From NCBI RefSeq assembly GCF_017355835.1, contig NZ_JAFEWF010000001.1, positions 620,001 through 684,000 of the forward strand: DNA of 64,000 nt, read 5' to 3'. Below the pieces are notes generated by a model that did not search any database, had not been told where the DNA came from, and saw only the letters and a program-made list of their open reading frames with translations. The position numbers were made by a program, and so were the translations under genes. Source of the stretch: Desertivirga brevis. Lineage in GTDB: Bacteria > Bacteroidota > Bacteroidia > Sphingobacteriales > Sphingobacteriaceae. Positions 1-8,587 of the stretch are shown here, in pieces; position 1 is the first letter of the stretch, and each line of letters starts with the position of its first letter.

Positions 1-611
1 TAGCTGGCAGCTTGGAAGTATGGTTTTTTCTCACCCTGCATTGCTGCGTCTATATTAGCACGGATCTTATTATCAATGTCTGCTTTTACATTGAATCCTA
101 CGGCTACATTAGCCCATAACAACTGAACATCAACCGTGTTAGCAGTCTGACTACCAAATAATATAGTGAAGTTCTCCACTGAAAAAGGTAAAGTTTGTGG
201 TTTTGCAGTAAAACGAAGTAAATCGTCTGCCTGGTTATAGCCCATAGATCCCCATAATTTCAGATTCTTACTTAGAATAAAAGTCCATTCAGACTGACCA
301 GGAATAGTATACAAAGCGTATTCTCCGGCCGGCACTGCTTTCCCCTCAATACTAACGTCCTCTCCGAACTTAATCTTTGTTGGAGAATTTGCACCTGTTC
401 TCCATACCTGTCCGTAAGGAACCAGATCTCCGAAAATAGTTCTTCCCTTCATGCCGGGACGAGAATAATTGATAGAGATGTTTGATAGGGCGAAATCTTG
501 ATTAATAGTTTGGGTGGGACTAGGAGCAGGAAGTTTCAGGTCCTGGGCGTAACTGCTTACTGTTAATGCAACAGCTAAAAAAGTAGATGCTAATCCTCTT
601 TTTAAATTCAT
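1..611 (-). CDS. DUF2911 domain protein, C-terminus outside window
   Basis: The reading frame starts at the ATG at 609-611 and is still open at base 1, so the C-terminal end lies to the left of the window. The first 22 or so residues form a signal peptide ending in SSYAQ, so the product is exported. The mature part contains SRPGMKGRTIFG, PYGQVWRTGAN and YALYTIPG, typical of the DUF2911 family found in Bacteroidota. The function of that family is not established and no catalytic residues are known. Product family is fairly certain; role is unknown. Confidence 0.85.
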   Translation of the reverse strand, partial: MNLKRGLASTFLAVALTVSSYAQDLKLPAPSPTQTINQDFALSNISINYSRPGMKGRTIFGDLVPYGQVWRTGANSPTKIKFGEDVSIEGKAVPAGEYALYTIPGQSEWTFILSKNLKLWGSMGYNQADDLLRFTAKPQTLPFSVENFTILFGSQTANTVDVQLLWANVAVGFNVKADIDNKIRANIDAAMQGEKKPYFQAAS

Positions 612-710
612 GTTTTATTTGTGTTTGGTGATTTCCTCAAAGTTAAAAACACATTTGAAAAAGTGCTATCTGGGTAATGAAAATGTGATAGAGATGAGAA
701 AGACAGGAGA

Positions 711-1565
711 CTAATCTCCCTGCTCTTCTTCTTCGCTGTTTTCATTCAAACGTATCTCGTAATCAGAAATAGTAATGAGCCTCTGTTTATATAACCCACC
801 CACCGCTTGCTTAAAGGCCTTCTTACTCATTTTCAAATGATGCCTGATATCTTCCGGGGCACTTTTATCTCCTAGCTGCAGCACGCCTCCGTTCGCCTTC
901 AATATATCAAGCAATGTGTCTCGTGATTCAAGAATAAAATCGAAACCAATGGGTCGTAAACTGAGATCTATCTTCTTATTCTCCCTTATCTTCCGGATAA
1001 AACCAACCCGCGACTCTCCTATTTCCACATCCTCGTACACTTCGTTCCGGTACAGTAAGCCAATATATTTATTGTTTATGATGCAGGTGTACCCTAAATC
1101 GCTGCTTTCGGCTATCAATAAGCTAACCTCTTCACCCTCCTCTAATTCTGAGGGATCTATTTCGACGAATTCTTCCAGGTAAGAGCTGGCAGTGATGCGT
1201 TCATCCCTTTCATCTAAAAATACATGAACAACATAACTCTCTCCCCCATGCATTGGCTTTCTCTGCTCGCGCTTGGGCACGAAAACGTCTTTATCTATCC
1301 CGATATCAAGAAAAACACCCTTTTCATTTTCTCCTACCACTTTTAAATAGGCGAAATCTCCAACACATGCCAGGGGGCGGTCTAACGTTGCAACCAAATT
1401 GCCTTCCTTATTGTGATAAACAAAAACAAAAAGGGATTCTCCAATGGCGATATCATCGCTTACCTGATGGTAAGGCAGCAAGGCTGTTTCAGTTCCGTCT
1501 GTTAAAACAAGACCTTCGGCGTTTTTTCCCAGTATAGTTAGATTGTTATATAAACCTATTTGCAT
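711..1565 (-). CDS. cvfB: CvfB/YitL-like S1-domain RNA-binding protein
   Basis: At 284 residues this has the usual length of CvfB/YitL proteins. The N-terminal about 210 residues are a run of beta-rich S1-like modules (roughly 1-60, 65-130 and 145-210; see VGDFAYLKVVGENEKGVFLDIG), and residues about 218-275 resemble the winged-helix tail of the family (LEILKANGG-type segment, LKMSKKAFKQAVGGLYKQR). The end is acidic (EEEEQGD). CvfB homologues bind RNA and affect gene expression post-transcriptionally in Firmicutes; the Bacteroidota role is inferred. It lies 32 nt upstream of, and in the opposite order to, the small gene at 1598-1828 on the same strand, so the two may be co-transcribed. Confidence 0.85.
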   Translation of the reverse strand: MQIGLYNNLTILGKNAEGLVLTDGTETALLPYHQVSDDIAIGESLFVFVYHNKEGNLVATLDRPLACVGDFAYLKVVGENEKGVFLDIGIDKDVFVPKREQRKPMHGGESYVVHVFLDERDERITASSYLEEFVEIDPSELEEGEEVSLLIAESSDLGYTCIINNKYIGLLYRNEVYEDVEIGESRVGFIRKIRENKKIDLSLRPIGFDFILESRDTLLDILKANGGVLQLGDKSAPEDIRHHLKMSKKAFKQAVGGLYKQRLITISDYEIRLNENSEEEEQGD

Positions 1566-1597
1566 TTTCTTCAGCTACGTTTCTCGCAAAGCTAACA

Positions 1598-1828
1598 TTA
1601 TAACTTCAAAAACTCATCCAGCTTCTCGCCCACCGCTTTGAGCAGCCCGTGGCTTAACTCAAATTTACTTATATGGTTATGCCACTGACCGGTATTTTTA
1701 TCTTTCCAAATTGCATAAACAGTACTATACATAATGATTTTTACTTCAACGCGATCTGCAGATACCTCACTGCTTTCTAAATATGTTGTGTAAAAACGAT
1801 TCTCGAACTCTACCTTAAAATCTGTCAT
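1598..1828 (-). CDS. small hypothetical protein (76 aa)
   Basis: I do not recognise this protein. It is 76 residues, soluble, rich in charged residues, with no signal peptide or membrane segment. The pattern (VEFENRFYTTYLES, VKIIMYSTVYAIWKD, WHNHISKF) suggests a small alpha/beta fold. It is on the same strand as the CvfB-like gene, 32 nt upstream of it, and 63 nt after the radical SAM gene, so it could be part of a short operon. Codon use looks like its neighbours. Called as real because of position and normal composition; function unknown. Confidence 0.6.
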   Translation of the reverse strand: MTDFKVEFENRFYTTYLESSEVSADRVEVKIIMYSTVYAIWKDKNTGQWHNHISKFELSHGLLKAVGEKLDEFLKL

Positions 1829-1891
1829 AGCAGAAGCAAATATATACTTTAAGGTATTTTAGATGACAGGAAGTTTTCCACTCGAAAATGT

Positions 1892-2989
1892 CTAGGTCCA
1901 GTATAGTATATCTGCCTTAGGAAACCTTCGAGAAATTTCCTGGTAAAAGAACTCCTTCAGTTCTTTCATCATTTCTTTAGGGTATACATATTTTGTTCCT
2001 CCAAATTTATTTTTCTTTACAATCCGAAGGCTCTCATCCATTTCAAGGGTAGTATTAGGATACCACTTTAGGAGAATATCTTTAGAGCCGGGAGTAAACC
2101 GGTGGGTAATAAGCTCAAAAGTCAGATCACAAGAAAAATTAATTGACGTCTCAAGCTGATTTAACAAATCAGTATATTCCTCCTTCCAATTAGGAATGGG
2201 CATAATAGGCGCCAATACCACTCCTACCGGGTATCCACCACCACCTTCTGCTTTTGGCAGAGCCAATTTTCTCAGGGCCTTTATCCTGGAAGCGATATTA
2301 GGGGTTCCGCTTTCGAGCTTTCTTGCAACAGAACTGGCATTAAGACTTATTCTGGCGCGGGTATTTCCATTATGATCGAGCGGTAACAGAGAGTCTACCG
2401 CATCAAATTTAGTTACAAACCGTAGCTGAACGTTGCCTAATCCACCAAAAAAACTAATGGTTTGAGCAAGACCTCCTGTTAAATGCTCAAGACTTAAGGG
2501 GTCTGTGTAGCAACTTGCTTCGAAAGTTGTGAATCTTGTGGGGTCAATATAGTTCTTAACGTTTTCGAGGATATCAGGAAGATTTGCAAATACCCTTATT
2601 GCAGGCGGACCAGAGAGGCTGCCAGCAAGATAACAGTATTGACAATGGGCAGGACAACCTTCGGCAAGATGGAATTGCCAATCGGCAGAGGGTGGAATGG
2701 GACGCAGCCTAAAAGCGCTCGGAGGGGCAACAACAATAGCCATGGTAGACTTGGCTATTTGATAGGTCTCTTTTTCAGTTTTTCCCTTCAAGCCAGTTAC
2801 ACGATTGTTTTTACTTATGTCAATCTTCAATCGAAGATCATCAATCCGCTGCAAGAGTTGTTTCCCGTAGGGTAATTCCAAAGTCTCCGCATTGAACACA
2901 ACTCTTTTCGGCTTCCAAAGCTTAAAAACCTTTTCTTGTTTTTGGGCTTCAATTTCCGGTAGTTCTATTAGTCCTGTAGTATCAGCCAT
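1892..2989 (-). CDS. SPL-family radical SAM protein
   Basis: A 365-residue radical SAM enzyme related to spore photoproduct lyase (SplB). The cluster-binding cysteines are visible as C112-x3-C116-x2-C119 within EGCPAHCQYCYLAG, followed by a region with the expected alternating strands and helices (SLEHLTGGLAQT, RISLNASSVARK, LAPIMPIPNW). SplB repairs a thymine dimer in spores. This organism group does not sporulate, so the substrate is uncertain: a DNA-photoproduct or another radical reaction. No photolyase gene adjoins it. Family certain from the motif; function inferred. Confidence 0.85.
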   Translation of the reverse strand: MADTTGLIELPEIEAQKQEKVFKLWKPKRVVFNAETLELPYGKQLLQRIDDLRLKIDISKNNRVTGLKGKTEKETYQIAKSTMAIVVAPPSAFRLRPIPPSADWQFHLAEGCPAHCQYCYLAGSLSGPPAIRVFANLPDILENVKNYIDPTRFTTFEASCYTDPLSLEHLTGGLAQTISFFGGLGNVQLRFVTKFDAVDSLLPLDHNGNTRARISLNASSVARKLESGTPNIASRIKALRKLALPKAEGGGGYPVGVVLAPIMPIPNWKEEYTDLLNQLETSINFSCDLTFELITHRFTPGSKDILLKWYPNTTLEMDESLRIVKKNKFGGTKYVYPKEMMKELKEFFYQEISRRFPKADILYWT

Positions 2990-3089
2990 GCCCTAACATC
3001 TCAAATAGCAAGCCATATACCTCAAAACTCGCAGCAAAGATTTAAAGGAATAATAACTGGCCATGTATTATTCATTAAAGTAATTATCA

Positions 3090-3126
3090 CATATTTGCAA
3101 TGAAACTAGTGTACTATTTATAGTAC
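3090..3126 (+). promoter_or_regulatory. candidate promoter and palindromic operator of the universal stress gene
   Basis: CATATTTG at 3090-3097 is one base from the Bacteroidota -7 consensus TAnnTTTG. A perfect palindrome, GTACTAT-TT-ATAGTAC, follows at 3111-3126, about 50 nt before the ATG at 3177. Placement just downstream of the likely start site would suit a repressor. No -33 TTTG is evident. Operator function is inferred. Confidence 0.35.
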
Positions 3127-3176
3127 CACTTGCGGAACAAAGCGTACTGCGCTTTTAATTAGATATTTCTTATTAA

Positions 3177-4004
3177 ATGAAAACCATTCTCATTCCTTTT
3201 GACTCCTCCTCAACTTCAAGAAACACAATAGATTATGCCTGTCATTTATTGAAACAGATGAAGACGGAAAAGGTCTTTATATTACAGGCATTAGAACTTA
3301 GTATATTCGACTCTTTTTCGCAATCCAGCCCCGATGAACCAGTGGAGCAACAACATAATGTTGAACTGGAACTTCAAGAAATCGCCGAAAAATTACAAAG
3401 CTTTGCAGGGCCTGGTACTATTGTAAAATATGCAACCAGTAATTTTTCCCTATTAAGGGCCATTCACGAGGCTATCGTAACTGTTCAACCAGACGTAATT
3501 ATTGCAGGCAGCGATAGTCAAGACGAAGAAACTTTAATCGGAGATGAGGTTATTTCTATCGCAAAATCTAGTCCTGTGCCCGTACTTGTAATCCCATCGG
3601 CCTGCAAGTATCAAACCATTAAGAGCGTTCTGGTACCCTGCAACTTTAAAGATCTCTCCAACCTTCCATTGCTAAGCGTTTTAAAAGCAATTGAAAGCCA
3701 GGAAGAGGTAAAGCTAGAACTACTTAATGTAAGCTCCAAACCAAATCCTAATGGCAACAAAGAGGAGGTCGAGGCAAGAATTCAGGAATTATTGAAAGAC
3801 CAAAATTACCATCTCAATTATTCGTCCAACGACAATATTGTGGATGGCATCCTTGAGTTTGCTGATAACAACCCTGTACAAGTTGTGATCGCATTGCCAG
3901 GGAAACACAGCTTTTTTTATCGATTAACTCATAGCAGTATAACACAGGCCTTGACGCAGAATTCAAGTAAACCGGTATTGTTGCTGAAAGAAATCGAAGA
4001 ATAG
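3177..4004 (+). CDS. universal stress protein, two UspA domains
   Basis: The 275-residue product is a tandem of two UspA folds (about 1-140 and 145-275), each starting with a strand of the type KTILIPFDSSSTS or IKSVLVPCNF. Domain 1 ends with SSPVPVLVIPSA and domain 2 with NSSKPVLLLKEIEE, both characteristic of Usp C-terminal strands. The glycine-rich ATP-binding signature (GxxGxxxxxxxxxGS) is not clearly present, so nucleotide binding is doubtful. Cytosolic, likely acting in stress survival. A palindrome at 3111-3126 lies just upstream. The gene is convergent with the large gene ending at 4032. Confidence 0.9.
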   Translation: MKTILIPFDSSSTSRNTIDYACHLLKQMKTEKVFILQALELSIFDSFSQSSPDEPVEQQHNVELELQEIAEKLQSFAGPGTIVKYATSNFSLLRAIHEAIVTVQPDVIIAGSDSQDEETLIGDEVISIAKSSPVPVLVIPSACKYQTIKSVLVPCNFKDLSNLPLLSVLKAIESQEEVKLELLNVSSKPNPNGNKEEVEARIQELLKDQNYHLNYSSNDNIVDGILEFADNNPVQVVIALPGKHSFFYRLTHSSITQALTQNSSKPVLLLKEIEE

Positions 4005-4031
4005 TCGAGCAAGTTTTATCTGGCCGTTCCG

Positions 4032-6848
4032 TTACTTCTCTATAGTAATCGAGCTTCGGCCAGTTCCAATTTTTCCGTTCATATCAGAGCCCTCAATGAT
4101 AATTGAATAACGACCCGGATTATCTGAGGTGTAGAAAGATATTTCAGCCTCACCCTGCTGGTTGGTAATTATATTGGGAGCCCAGTAGACAGTATGTCGA
4201 TAATCTGTCATATCAGAAACAGAGTTGGGCGGGTACTTCGGGGAGTAAAACTTTTTTGGTAAAGTGAAGGCGATTGGTTTATATAAGAACGTTCCTGTTG
4301 TCTTTTTTAAAAAAGGACCAACACCTCCCCTGGTTGTTATTTCCAGGAACGATTGAGTAAAAGGATTTACCATTGGATCCAGAAAAGCACTGGAATACCT
4401 CATTTGATAACCTCCGCTGTTCATCACCTCAATTCCCTTAATTTCCGAAGCGTCGTAGTAATCAAAATATTGCTTGAAGAATTCATAGATAGGTTCAGCG
4501 CCAGAATAAAAAAACTCAGTGTTCACGCCGTCAATGATAAGGTGAAGGAAATTGCCATTGATTGCAAAGTACCTGTCCCCGGTCTTTGTAGTTCTCACCC
4601 CAAAGCCCTTTACATTTTTTTCAAGCAATTGCAGTAGGGTAGTTCGTCCCTGGTTCTCCAGATCTTTTTCACCAATAATAACATCAGCTTCGCCCGGTCC
4701 GTTAAGGTTCTTTGAATCTCTAACTACCTTCTTCGCCGTAACAACCACTTCCCTCAGTACATTTTTTCCCGTTCTTAACACATTGGCTTGGAATTGGACC
4801 TGCCTTCTGGCACGCTCCATCACAATAGTATCTACGTTAACAAACCAGGGCATTCTTACAGGACCGCTTGAAGCGAATACGGGGGGTACAAAGGTTTCTA
4901 CTTCAATTTCTGCAGCAGAGTTCTTTCCTTTCTTGTTTTTCACCTGAATAAAGTACGCTGCAGAGTCGCCAGGATTTATTCCTCTGAAGGTAAAGTTACC
5001 CGAGGTATTAGTCATCGTGTCTTTATAAATGAAGGGCTTTTTCGAGACCAGTAATACATTTGCCCCTTGAACAGGTTTGTTTACCAAATTTGTTATCCTC
5101 CCTTTTACCGTAAACTCGGGTTCTGCCGGGTACTTAGATAAGGTTGTCGGCTGAAAAGCCTTCGTCCAGTCGAAGGAGGCCCAGCCATGAGTAAGTAATA
5201 ACAGATCCAGGTTTTTCCATTTCTCAGGATCCTTTTTTCCCTCGAAATAATATCCCGGGTCTTCTATATAACCTTTTAAGTCGGAGGTTAGAAGCAAATG
5301 CGAGATAATGGATGACTTTCCGCTTTCCGGCCTGGATAAGCCGTCATCTGTTACAGAAAGGGAAAAACTACCTACAACAGGTGCGCCTGTTTTATCTTGA
5401 GCTTTTACTTTCAAGCTCACACTGTCCCTTTGTTTGTAGACAGTCTTACTTGTCTCCATACTTAAAGCCAGATCATCATGATGATCTGCAAAAAGAAGCC
5501 TTTGACTTAAAACAACTTTATCAGATCCAGCCAAAGTAAACCGGACAATCCCTGATGGAAAATTCTTCTTATCTATTTGAAAGGTAGCCCTGGGTTTATT
5601 GAGAATGAAAGAGCTGGCATAACATAGAATGCCACGGGCCTCTCCCATCAGGTAGTACCGCTGGCTTGCCCCTATCAAGTCCTGACTGGCAGACACGACT
5701 ACCGTGCAGCTGTCGTTTTGAAAGGGATTACTTACACTAAGAGTAACTCCTTTTGCCTCAACGGCAGGGAGAAGAAACTTCTGGGAAAGGCCTTCAGGTT
5801 TTTCAATCCTGGCCCAATATGTTTCTCCAGCCTCGGGAGTTATGCGAAATGCCCCCATTCCCCTTGCTGATGCTTCAAAAACTGCGAGCTCGCGGGATCT
5901 ACTATCATATATTTTTCCTCTTACAGCAATACCCAAACCTTCTTCAGATAAAGCCTTGAAAGCAACTTTTGAAGTTACTCCAGCAACCAGCTTACCTCCT
6001 TCTGGAAGGAATTGCAGATCAATATCAGTTGTTTTTTTAACAGTTAAGGGAATTTTTATCTTGCGGTTTCCTTCGCCTTTACGCAAGTCCTCTATATTTA
6101 CTGCAAGCGCTTTCCCATCTGTTTTTGTACCTAAATCAAAAGCGAGTGCGACCTGCCCATCTACATCGGTTTGCACTTTTCGCCTGGTTATTGTCTTGTC
6201 CCTATTTATCACACTTAGTTGTAATTCGCGTAATCCTACAGGCACCTTGTCTAGATGATCTATTTTCAACTGAACTTCTAGTCTATCTTTAGGGGTGCCT
6301 TCCAGCATGGATGTTCTTAAGTTTACGATCCAGCTTTTTGTAGCAATGGTGCTTATGTAAAACGGCTTAGAGTAAACGGCACTCTCATTAAAATTCCTCA
6401 TCCAGTTAGTGTAAGCTCTTAACGTGTACCAGCCTTGGGGTAACTCATTTTCCTCCAGAGCTAATTGGCCAACAGAAAGTCCAAGATAAACAGGCAACAT
6501 TAATCGTTTTACCACCCTGTTACTGTCATTGGCTACTTCAACATACATAATTCCGCTTTTACTTGTTGAGGAAAGATAGGCGCCGTTGAAAACATAAGCC
6601 TTAAACCACAAGGTGTCTCCGCTATTATAACTTGCTTTATCGGTATGTAGGTAGAGCTTTTCCGCAGCTTGCTCTTCTGCAAATCGATTAACTTTTGCCA
6701 CCATTTGTCTTAAATTGACAGTGTCTGCCTGCTGAGCCTTAACGGTTACCGCTAAGCAAATAAACTGTAGAAGGTTAAACAGTATTATTACGGAAACTCT
6801 AGTTCGCGTCGAACCTCGATTCACGCAGATGTTGCTATCGTAAGACAT
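4032..6848 (-). CDS. MG2/carboxypeptidase-regulatory/TonB-plug surface protein
   Basis: A 938-residue exported protein with a hydrophobic signal segment around residues 20-39. Residues about 60-160 resemble the MG2 fold of alpha-2-macroglobulins (EKLYLHTDKASYNSGDTLWFK). A carboxypeptidase-regulatory-like beta sandwich lies near 575-620 (FTVKGRITNLVNKPVQGANV). A TonB-receptor plug-like segment lies near 695-790 (LREVVVTAKKV, LHLIIDGVNTEFF). There is no room for a 22-strand barrel after the plug, so it is not a classic receptor; the C-terminal 60 residues (GEAEISFYTSDNPGRYSI) look like another beta sandwich. Such proteins are common in Sphingobacteriaceae and Chitinophagaceae; their role is not established. 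Confidence 0.8.
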   Translation of the reverse strand: MSYDSNICVNRGSTRTRVSVIILFNLLQFICLAVTVKAQQADTVNLRQMVAKVNRFAEEQAAEKLYLHTDKASYNSGDTLWFKAYVFNGAYLSSTSKSGIMYVEVANDSNRVVKRLMLPVYLGLSVGQLALEENELPQGWYTLRAYTNWMRNFNESAVYSKPFYISTIATKSWIVNLRTSMLEGTPKDRLEVQLKIDHLDKVPVGLRELQLSVINRDKTITRRKVQTDVDGQVALAFDLGTKTDGKALAVNIEDLRKGEGNRKIKIPLTVKKTTDIDLQFLPEGGKLVAGVTSKVAFKALSEEGLGIAVRGKIYDSRSRELAVFEASARGMGAFRITPEAGETYWARIEKPEGLSQKFLLPAVEAKGVTLSVSNPFQNDSCTVVVSASQDLIGASQRYYLMGEARGILCYASSFILNKPRATFQIDKKNFPSGIVRFTLAGSDKVVLSQRLLFADHHDDLALSMETSKTVYKQRDSVSLKVKAQDKTGAPVVGSFSLSVTDDGLSRPESGKSSIISHLLLTSDLKGYIEDPGYYFEGKKDPEKWKNLDLLLLTHGWASFDWTKAFQPTTLSKYPAEPEFTVKGRITNLVNKPVQGANVLLVSKKPFIYKDTMTNTSGNFTFRGINPGDSAAYFIQVKNKKGKNSAAEIEVETFVPPVFASSGPVRMPWFVNVDTIVMERARRQVQFQANVLRTGKNVLREVVVTAKKVVRDSKNLNGPGEADVIIGEKDLENQGRTTLLQLLEKNVKGFGVRTTKTGDRYFAINGNFLHLIIDGVNTEFFYSGAEPIYEFFKQYFDYYDASEIKGIEVMNSGGYQMRYSSAFLDPMVNPFTQSFLEITTRGGVGPFLKKTTGTFLYKPIAFTLPKKFYSPKYPPNSVSDMTDYRHTVYWAPNIITNQQGEAEISFYTSDNPGRYSIIIEGSDMNGKIGTGRSSITIEK

Positions 6849-7232
6849 GGAACAGGTTTAATGATTCAGTTAGTATTGAAATAATAAAAACTTTTCCGAT
6901 AAGTTTTATCGAAGTTAATAAAGAAAATTAGTGATCCTTCAACTCTTTTTAGATAAAGATGTAACTCATTAAAGCTTGAGAAAAATAAGAGTTTCACAAC
7001 CTTTCAGGCAGATTTTTACGCTTTTTACTCGCTTTGTATTTAGAAATCCTCTTTTTCTCAATTAGCAATCTATAAAATCTCCTGCGAGAAGTGTTGTCAA
7101 AAAGGAAATTACTGTTTTACTCACCTTGCAAATTTGGAAGAGATGCTTCGGCAGACATTGAGAAGTTAGCAAAACTTTTCCAGTGTATTGACACATCTGT
7201 TACCCGTAATTAATTTTAAAGAAAAAAAATAT
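6849..7232. other. 384-base intergenic region
   Basis: AT-rich stretch between divergent genes. It must hold the promoter of the leftward 938-residue gene. I see a small dyad CGATAA-gtt-TTATCG at 6897-6911, near that gene's start, but no confident -33/-7 pair, open frame or RNA structure. Confidence 0.5.
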
Positions 7233-7436
7233 ATGCAGAAGATTGACAACAGATTATTCTTTTACACTTCAGATCTAATGCGACTTAGTGGTAAGTGTGA
7301 ACGGTCTTGTAGAAGGACTATGAAAAAGATGCGTGATTTCTTTAAGCTTGAAAGCTACCAGGAACTTACGATGTATCAGGTAAGCGAATTCCTGAGGATT
7401 CCTGTCGAACACATTGCACCCTATTTGAAGTGTTAG
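7233..7436 (+). CDS. small HTH-like hypothetical protein (67 aa)
   Basis: The frame is open from 7188, but the ATG at 7233 gives MQKIDNRLFFYTSDLM, which fits better with related small Bacteroidota proteins than the upstream extension. The 67-residue product has a helical pattern (LMRLSGKCERSCRRTMKKMRDFF, then LTMYQVSEFLRIP) like a helix-turn-helix of the kind found in small excisionase or phage-type proteins. DNA binding is inferred from this pattern only. A strong terminator follows at 7528-7570, so it is transcribed alone. It lies in an accessory-looking patch with an inverted repeat and an unrecognised gene. Confidence 0.6.
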   Translation: MQKIDNRLFFYTSDLMRLSGKCERSCRRTMKKMRDFFKLESYQELTMYQVSEFLRIPVEHIAPYLKC

Positions 7437-7527
7437 CTTGAAGGCATGGAAGCTCAAACTGCAAGCCTGGTAAAACCAACAGCAGTGTTAACCCGCTTTC
7501 AAAGCTTATTTTACTGGACGTATCCCT

Positions 7528-7570
7528 AAGGGACTATTGTGATCTATGTGTTCTCAATAGTCCCTTTTCT
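7528..7570 (+). terminator. intrinsic terminator
   Basis: Twelve-base stem AAGGGACTATTG / CAATAGTCCCTT with a 15-nt loop, followed by TTCTTATT. It lies downstream of the small HTH-like gene. Confidence 0.8.
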
Positions 7571-7680
7571 TATTATCAGATCTGAGATCCCTTGATCTCG
7601 CCCCATCCCCCCTTCTTAACCTTTTTTCCAACGAACTTCTCATCCTTGGCAATCACCTCAAGACTCCCCTTTCTTTTGGA

Positions 7681-7712
7681 CGGAGAACCGACGAAGGACC
7701 GACGGTTCTCCG
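7681..7712. repeat. 10-bp inverted repeat with CCGACGAAG direct repeats
   Basis: CGGAGAACCG (7681-7690) and CGGTTCTCCG (7703-7712) are perfect reverse complements separated by 12 bases. The GC-rich block also holds two copies of CCGACGAAG. It stands out from AT-rich surroundings and resembles a REP-type extragenic palindrome. Whether it recurs in the genome cannot be seen from one window. Confidence 0.55.
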
Positions 7713-7926
7713 ACGAAGAATACATATGACCATTTTAGGTAAAAAAGAGGTTTAAACGGCAAAAATTCAAAAATATGGATATAAACATGATAACTAAAAC
7801 CAATCAAAGACATTGCCGGACAAGCAATTATGAAAGCTTGGATATCGACTGTATGTTTGTTTCAAGCATTGCGATACCGGTATTCTTAGATGCGACATAG
7901 AAGATTAACATTTAAAATTTACAAAC

Positions 7927-8493
7927 ATGAAAGTAGAAAACAATGATTTAGTATGGGGCTCAAGCGGCCGTATTGGTGATATGCTGGTATTTAAACAGCA
8001 AGCAGGAAAAACGATTATTGCGAAACGTCCGAAAAAAAGACAGACACCTCCTTCTGAGGGGCAAATAGTAATCAACGAACGCTTCTCTGAAGCTGTCCAA
8101 TATGCATTAGGAGTAATAAAAGACGCCGACAGAAAAGCTGTTTACCAGGCTAAAACCCGTCCCGGAGTCTCGGCATATAATCTTGCTTTATCTGATTATT
8201 GCAAAGCACCAGAGATCAAAAAAACAGATCTGTCAAGGTATAGTGGAAATACAGGAGAACAAATAGTCATTCGCGCAATAGATGACTTTATGGTGAAAAC
8301 CGTGCGCGTGGAGATTTTAAACGCCAATCAGGATCAAATTGAAGAAGGAGAAGCAATTCTTTCAGAAAATAATCTGGACTGGGCGTACACCACCAGCGCT
8401 GAAAATCCAGATCTATTAAGCTCGATTATTAGAGTAAGAGTATACGATATTCCAGGAAACCTGGCAAGTATGGAGTATACATTTGATTCTTAA
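7927..8493 (+). CDS. Bacteroidota hypothetical protein (188 aa)
   Basis: A 188-residue soluble protein with no signal peptide or membrane segment. The N-terminal part has a repeated glycine pattern and basic residues (LVWGSSGRIGDMLVFKQQ, IIAKRPKKRQTPPSEGQ). The middle is helical (NERFSEAVQYALGVIKDADRKAVYQA). The C-terminal 90 residues (IVIRAIDDFMVKTVRVEIL, IIRVRVYDIPGN) look like an Ig-like beta sandwich. I recall similar proteins in many Bacteroidota genomes without a known role; no formal family name is claimed. It has its own terminator at 8527-8559. Confidence 0.75.
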   Translation: MKVENNDLVWGSSGRIGDMLVFKQQAGKTIIAKRPKKRQTPPSEGQIVINERFSEAVQYALGVIKDADRKAVYQAKTRPGVSAYNLALSDYCKAPEIKKTDLSRYSGNTGEQIVIRAIDDFMVKTVRVEILNANQDQIEEGEAILSENNLDWAYTTSAENPDLLSSIIRVRVYDIPGNLASMEYTFDS

Positions 8494-8526
8494 GGAGATC
8501 GTCTGATCGCATAGGTCATTTAACAA

Positions 8527-8559
8527 CAAAGGCTGCCATAGTAATCAGGGCAGCCTTTG
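8527..8559. terminator. bidirectional intrinsic terminator
   Basis: An 11-bp stem CAAAGGCTGCC / GGCAGCCTTTG with an 11-nt loop, followed on the plus strand by ATTTTTAAAA. It separates the convergent genes ending at 8493 and 8588. Confidence 0.85.
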
Positions 8560-8587
8560 ATTTTTAAAAAAACTAAACTTTAGGATC

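Larger units (their letters stand above)
7437..7926. other. 490-base intergenic region with terminator and inverted repeats
   Basis: Holds a terminator (7528-7570), a short dyad GAGATC-cctt-GATCTC at 7584-7599, a C-rich run at 7601-7614 and a 10-bp inverted repeat (7681-7712). A 41-codon frame with ATG at 7775 and stop at 7898-7900 is open on the plus strand but has no recognisable features, so I do not call it as a gene. Confidence 0.5.

Noticed and set aside
4552..4947. 131-residue open frame antisense to the MG2/plug gene
   Set aside because: It lies fully inside a recognised gene on the other strand and has no recognisable features.
5842..6258. 138-residue open frame antisense to the same gene
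   Set aside because: Same reason; no domain pattern.
7275..7457. 60-residue minus-strand frame over the HTH-like gene
   Set aside because: Shadow of the plus-strand gene; composition is not protein-like.
7775..7900. 41-codon plus-strand frame before the 188-residue gene
   Set aside because: No RBS, no hydrophobic or conserved pattern; kept only as a note in the intergenic entry.
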